Assembly: GCF_002865645.1 (NCBI RefSeq)
Contig: NW_020194585.1
Span: forward strand, 1,102,753 to 1,166,752
Length of the DNA: 64,000 nt
DNA from: Hyaloscypha bicolor E
Taxonomy: Eukaryota > Ascomycota > Leotiomycetes > Helotiales > Hyaloscyphaceae
Reading direction: 5' to 3'
Positions 61,540 through 64,000 of the stretch are shown piece after piece. Made by a program: the position numbers and the translations under genes. How positions within the stretch are numbered: position 1 is the first letter of the stretch; each line of letters starts with the position of its first letter. The notes beneath the pieces were generated by a model. It saw only the letters and a list, made by a program, of their open reading frames with translations, was not told where the DNA came from and did no database searches.

Positions 61540-61584
61540 CTTTAAGACTTTAGCCTTTAAGACTTTAGCCTTTAAGACTTTACC
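61540..61584 (+). repeat. three 15-bp tandem repeats near the LTR end
   Basis: Units CTTTAAGACTTTAGC at 61540 and 61555, and a third ending TACC at 61570, just before the LTR end. Probably in the transcribed R/U5 part. Confidence 0.9.
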
Positions 61585-61611
61585 TCCCTATCGATTCCGA
61601 CTATTACGACA

Positions 61612-61629
61612 TGGTAGCAATGCACTTGG
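61612..61629 (+). other. candidate primer-binding site of the copia element
   Basis: TGGTAGCAATGCACTTGG directly abuts the LTR end CGACA. TGGTAGC is complementary to a tRNA 3' end GCTACCA, as at the initiator-tRNA primer site of Ty1. The match beyond seven bases to a specific tRNA cannot be judged here. Confidence 0.55.
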
Positions 61630-63063
61630 TTTTCTAAACTAAGAGTATTTGTGATCGCAAATCGACGCTTCCTCTACTTTTACTTAAAAGTAAGAGAATC
61701 ATCCCTTTGATTAAAGCTAATTATTACAAATATAGGTAATTGCAGGCTTGCCTAAGTCCCTGAGACAAAGTTATAGTGAGCGTATAAACTATAACCTCTT
61801 GACTATATATCTGTGAGAACAAGCGATTGCGCTACCCATAGCGGGTAATATATAAATTCCTGATTTTTAATTACCTACTAGTAATTAAAGATTCAGTTCT
61901 CATACAAAGGATTCCAGCTTATTATTTCGAAGAATAAGTTGTGTCTCTCTGTAATTACCTATATTAGGTCGTGTTTGGCTATATATCAGTATAACTATAA
62001 TTAGCTTTGGGCAATATAATTGGTCTTAGCTCTTATACTTATATTTGACAATACTATACGGACATACGTTCCAAACACACCTCTAGTGCGATTCTCAATA
62101 TATTTGGCTATATATAGGTATAATATACTATATGAGTGGACATAGTCTAGTCATATAATATATTATATTTGTGCTATATATACGATTTTTTCAAATATAA
62201 GCTTTTAAAGTATATAATACTTTTAAAAGTTAATTATTATTATTATAATAATTACGAGAATAACCCTTAAAAGATTAAGAACTACCTATAAAATTACTAC
62301 TATTAAGACTCTAAAAATTATTTTATAATTTTTTATATTATATAAATAATTAATATCACTTTACATATATCTACCTATTTTAGCTACGGCCCTTTTACTC
62401 TTATAGAGATAAAAAGGGTCTTATTACTAGCTTAAAATCAGAAGGTAAGAGTCCCTTATAATAGTAGTAAGTAGAATTCAATTCTTTAAGTTAAAGGGAA
62501 TTTAAATCTTAAGATTTAAAGTCTTAGTTATAAAGATTATAAGTTTATTTAATTTACGAATTAATAAACCATTATCTACGGCTCAAATCATTATATTAGT
62601 ACTATAATCTATAGTACTTTTAGAGCCCTTAAACTAAGCTCCTTAATTCGTAAAAAGAACGGTTAAATTAATTAAAGAATTTAAATTCTTTAACTAAACC
62701 AAAATTATCTATTAATAGATAATAGCTATAATTTACAATATAGCTTTATTACCGTTTACCGAATATAAATTCAATAAATCAGAATTTTCGGTATATTATC
62801 TTAGTTTTAATTAATTAAAACTTTTAAAAGATAAATTACGTCTAAGAAATCTTTAAAGATTTATTAAAGAAAAAAGGGAAAATATAATCCCAAATAGGCT
62901 ATAATATTTATTATAGCCTTATAACTATTACTTATACCTAAATTGTCAAATTTAGGATTTTTAGACTATATTATAAGTCTTAAATATATAAGTAAAGTTC
63001 AAAATCGCTAATTAGTCCCCTTTAAAACTTAAGAGCAAGAAACTCTAAAAGGGAACTTTAAAG
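61630..63063 (+). other. long non-coding leader of the copia element
   Basis: About 1.43 kb between the primer-binding site and the gag ATG, without an open frame of 60 codons. Variants of TTTGGCTATATAT recur (about 61974 and 62100). From about 62200 the leader is more AT-rich. Leaders this long are unusual for copia elements, and it could hold packaging or translation signals, but nothing specific can be named. Confidence 0.6.
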
Positions 63064-64000
63064 ATGTCTAATACTAGTATTTCATCTTTTAAGGGCGATA
63101 AGCTAGTTGGTAGCTCTAATTTTATAGAGTGGAAGACTAATGCCGATTTATTCCTAGAAATAAATGGCTATATGTCATATATCGACGGTACCGAAGCTAT
63201 ACCTAATAGGTCTTTATATTATAAAATAGAGACTAAGTCTGATAAAGAAGGAAAAGAGTCTAGAACTTGGACCCCTTTATCGGCTGAATTAGCGGCTAGA
63301 TATGCCGATCGAGTTTCCGAATTTAATCGTAATAATAAAAGAGCTTTAGGAGCCTTAAAATCGATTATATCAATTAATAATAATGATCGATTTAAAGATA
63401 AGGCTGATGCCGAAGACCTATATAAAGCTATTATTACGACATTCGGCCAATCTAGCTTGGAATTAATTGGTCGCTATTTTAATAAAATAGTGGACAATAA
63501 TTATAATTCCTTTAATAGTATGGATGAATATACTAGTAATATTCAGTCATCTATTATATATCTTAGGGAATTAGGGCAAATTATACCCGACCCTATTATC
63601 GTTTGGCTAGTATTAAAGGGTCTTCCTGGTTCCTACAATAATTACGCTTCTCGTAAATATGAGGAATTGACGGATAGCCTTAAAGCTATTAATATTGGCA
63701 AACTGATTACCGATTTAATATCGGAAGAAGGGAGGCTTACTTCTAATTTAGAAGCTAATAAAGCCTCCTTTAGTAATAATCAGTCCTATTGCAAACATTG
63801 CAATAAAAAGGGACATATAGAGGATAAATGCTTTATTAAATATCCTGAATTAAGGAATAATTACTCTAGTTCTAAAGGGAATAAGAGTAATAAATATAAA
63901 AAAGGGCTCAAGAAGCCTAAAGTTATATTTAAAAAGAAGCAATCTACTAAAGCCATTATGAGTGCTTTACTAGTAGATAATAATAATATTATACCAGATA
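63064..64000 (+). CDS. copia gag-pol polyprotein, N-terminal part (gag with CCHC knuckle)
   Basis: Open frame of 312 codons from the ATG at 63064 (start MSNTSISSFKGDKLVGSSNF) to the window end, with no stop. Gag forms the virus-like particle and binds the element RNA. The start fits copia gag (a short N terminus, then L-x-G-x-x-N-F-I-E-W-K). The central part contains LGALKSIISINNNDRFKDK and the conserved LRELGQIIPD.....LKGLPGSY region (UBN2/Retrotran_gag type). The zinc knuckle CKHCNKKGHIEDKC (CX2CX4HX4C) lies at about residues 243-256, followed by a Lys-rich stretch. The last visible residues (SALLVDNNNIIPD) should lead into the aspartic protease. Codon use is AT-rich but CAA, CAG and TGG codons survive, so RIP has not acted. 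Confidence 0.92.
   Translation, partial: MSNTSISSFKGDKLVGSSNFIEWKTNADLFLEINGYMSYIDGTEAIPNRSLYYKIETKSDKEGKESRTWTPLSAELAARYADRVSEFNRNNKRALGALKSIISINNNDRFKDKADAEDLYKAIITTFGQSSLELIGRYFNKIVDNNYNSFNSMDEYTSNIQSSIIYLRELGQIIPDPIIVWLVLKGLPGSYNNYASRKYEELTDSLKAINIGKLITDLISEEGRLTSNLEANKASFSNNQSYCKHCNKKGHIEDKCFIKYPELRNNYSSSKGNKSNKYKKGLKKPKVIFKKKQSTKAIMSALLVDNNNIIPD

Larger units (their letters stand above)
60777..61611 (+). mobile_element. 5' LTR of the copia element (835 bp)
   Basis: The ends form a perfect 7-base inverted pair, TGTCGTA and TACGACA. The downstream end is directly followed by TGGTAGC, as expected of a primer-binding site. The first 300 bases are AT-rich, the rest mixed. It includes three 35-bp tandem repeats (61136-61240) and three 15-bp repeats (61540-61584). 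TTTATTATTTAAG at about 61422 may be the TATA box. The second LTR needed for proof is beyond the window. Confidence 0.75.
60777..64000 (+). mobile_element. Ty1/copia retrotransposon, unmutated, 5' part (runs off the window)
   Basis: A 5' LTR (60777-61611), a candidate primer-binding site, a 1.45-kb leader and an open gag frame reaching the window end. No RIP-type stops in 312 codons. It is inserted in the gypsy gag relict, so it is younger than that element. The 3' LTR and the target duplication (the left flank would be CTTAT at 60772-60776) lie outside the window. Confidence 0.85.

Overview
The window is nuclear DNA of a filamentous ascomycete (Pezizomycotina). The signs are protein genes with very short GT-AG introns (51-177 nt) and CTNAC-type branch sites, a calcipressin, an mpaB-type (DUF2236) protein and an Rrg9 protein, and Tad1-type LINEs mixed with Ty1/copia and Ty3/gypsy elements. 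The elements show the typical damage of repeat-induced point mutation (RIP): CpA becomes TpA, so CAA, CAG and TGG codons become stops. I cannot fix the order or species from the sequence alone.

Layout. Positions 1-9017 are an ordinary gene block of balanced base composition with four genes: calcipressin (+), a four-exon mpaB/DUF2236 gene (-), an RRG9-like mitochondrial gene (+, divergent from the mpaB gene), and a four-exon WD40 scaffold protein resembling MABP1/WDR62 (+). Within about 20 bases of the WD40 stop codon the DNA turns into an extremely AT-rich, gene-free block that runs to about 60.8 kb.

That block is a layered set of transposons. The oldest layer is RIP-ruined LTR elements: a minus-strand copia polyprotein end (12.8-14.7 kb), a plus-strand gypsy pol (21.6-25.2 and 31.2-32.8 kb), two plus-strand copia pols (48.5-52 and 54.5-57.3 kb), and a gypsy-like element with a 289-bp LTR (59-60.8 kb; a second copy of that LTR lies in the opposite orientation at 9.5 kb). 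Into these inserted Tad1-type LINEs of one family. Copy A is on the minus strand (14.7-20.5 kb). Copy B is on the minus strand (25.2-31.2 kb) and splits the gypsy pol. Copy C is on the plus strand and is itself split by copy E on the minus strand (40.1-46.6 kb). Target-site duplications support B and E, and joining the halves of C across the E insertion restores its ORF2 frame exactly. Four LTR insertions with 5-bp target duplications are visible. Two of them (16.4 and 59.9 kb) keep normal base composition and so came after RIP of their targets.

From 60777 a copia-type retrotransposon with an unmutated 835-bp 5' LTR, a candidate primer-binding site and an open gag frame with a CCHC zinc knuckle runs off the window end. 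It is the only element here that looks potentially active.

One stretch (40.13-41.41 kb) reads like unpolished long-read sequence with a duplicated overlap and should be treated as a probable assembly fault. I found no tRNA, rRNA, CRISPR array or clear cellular gene after position 9017.
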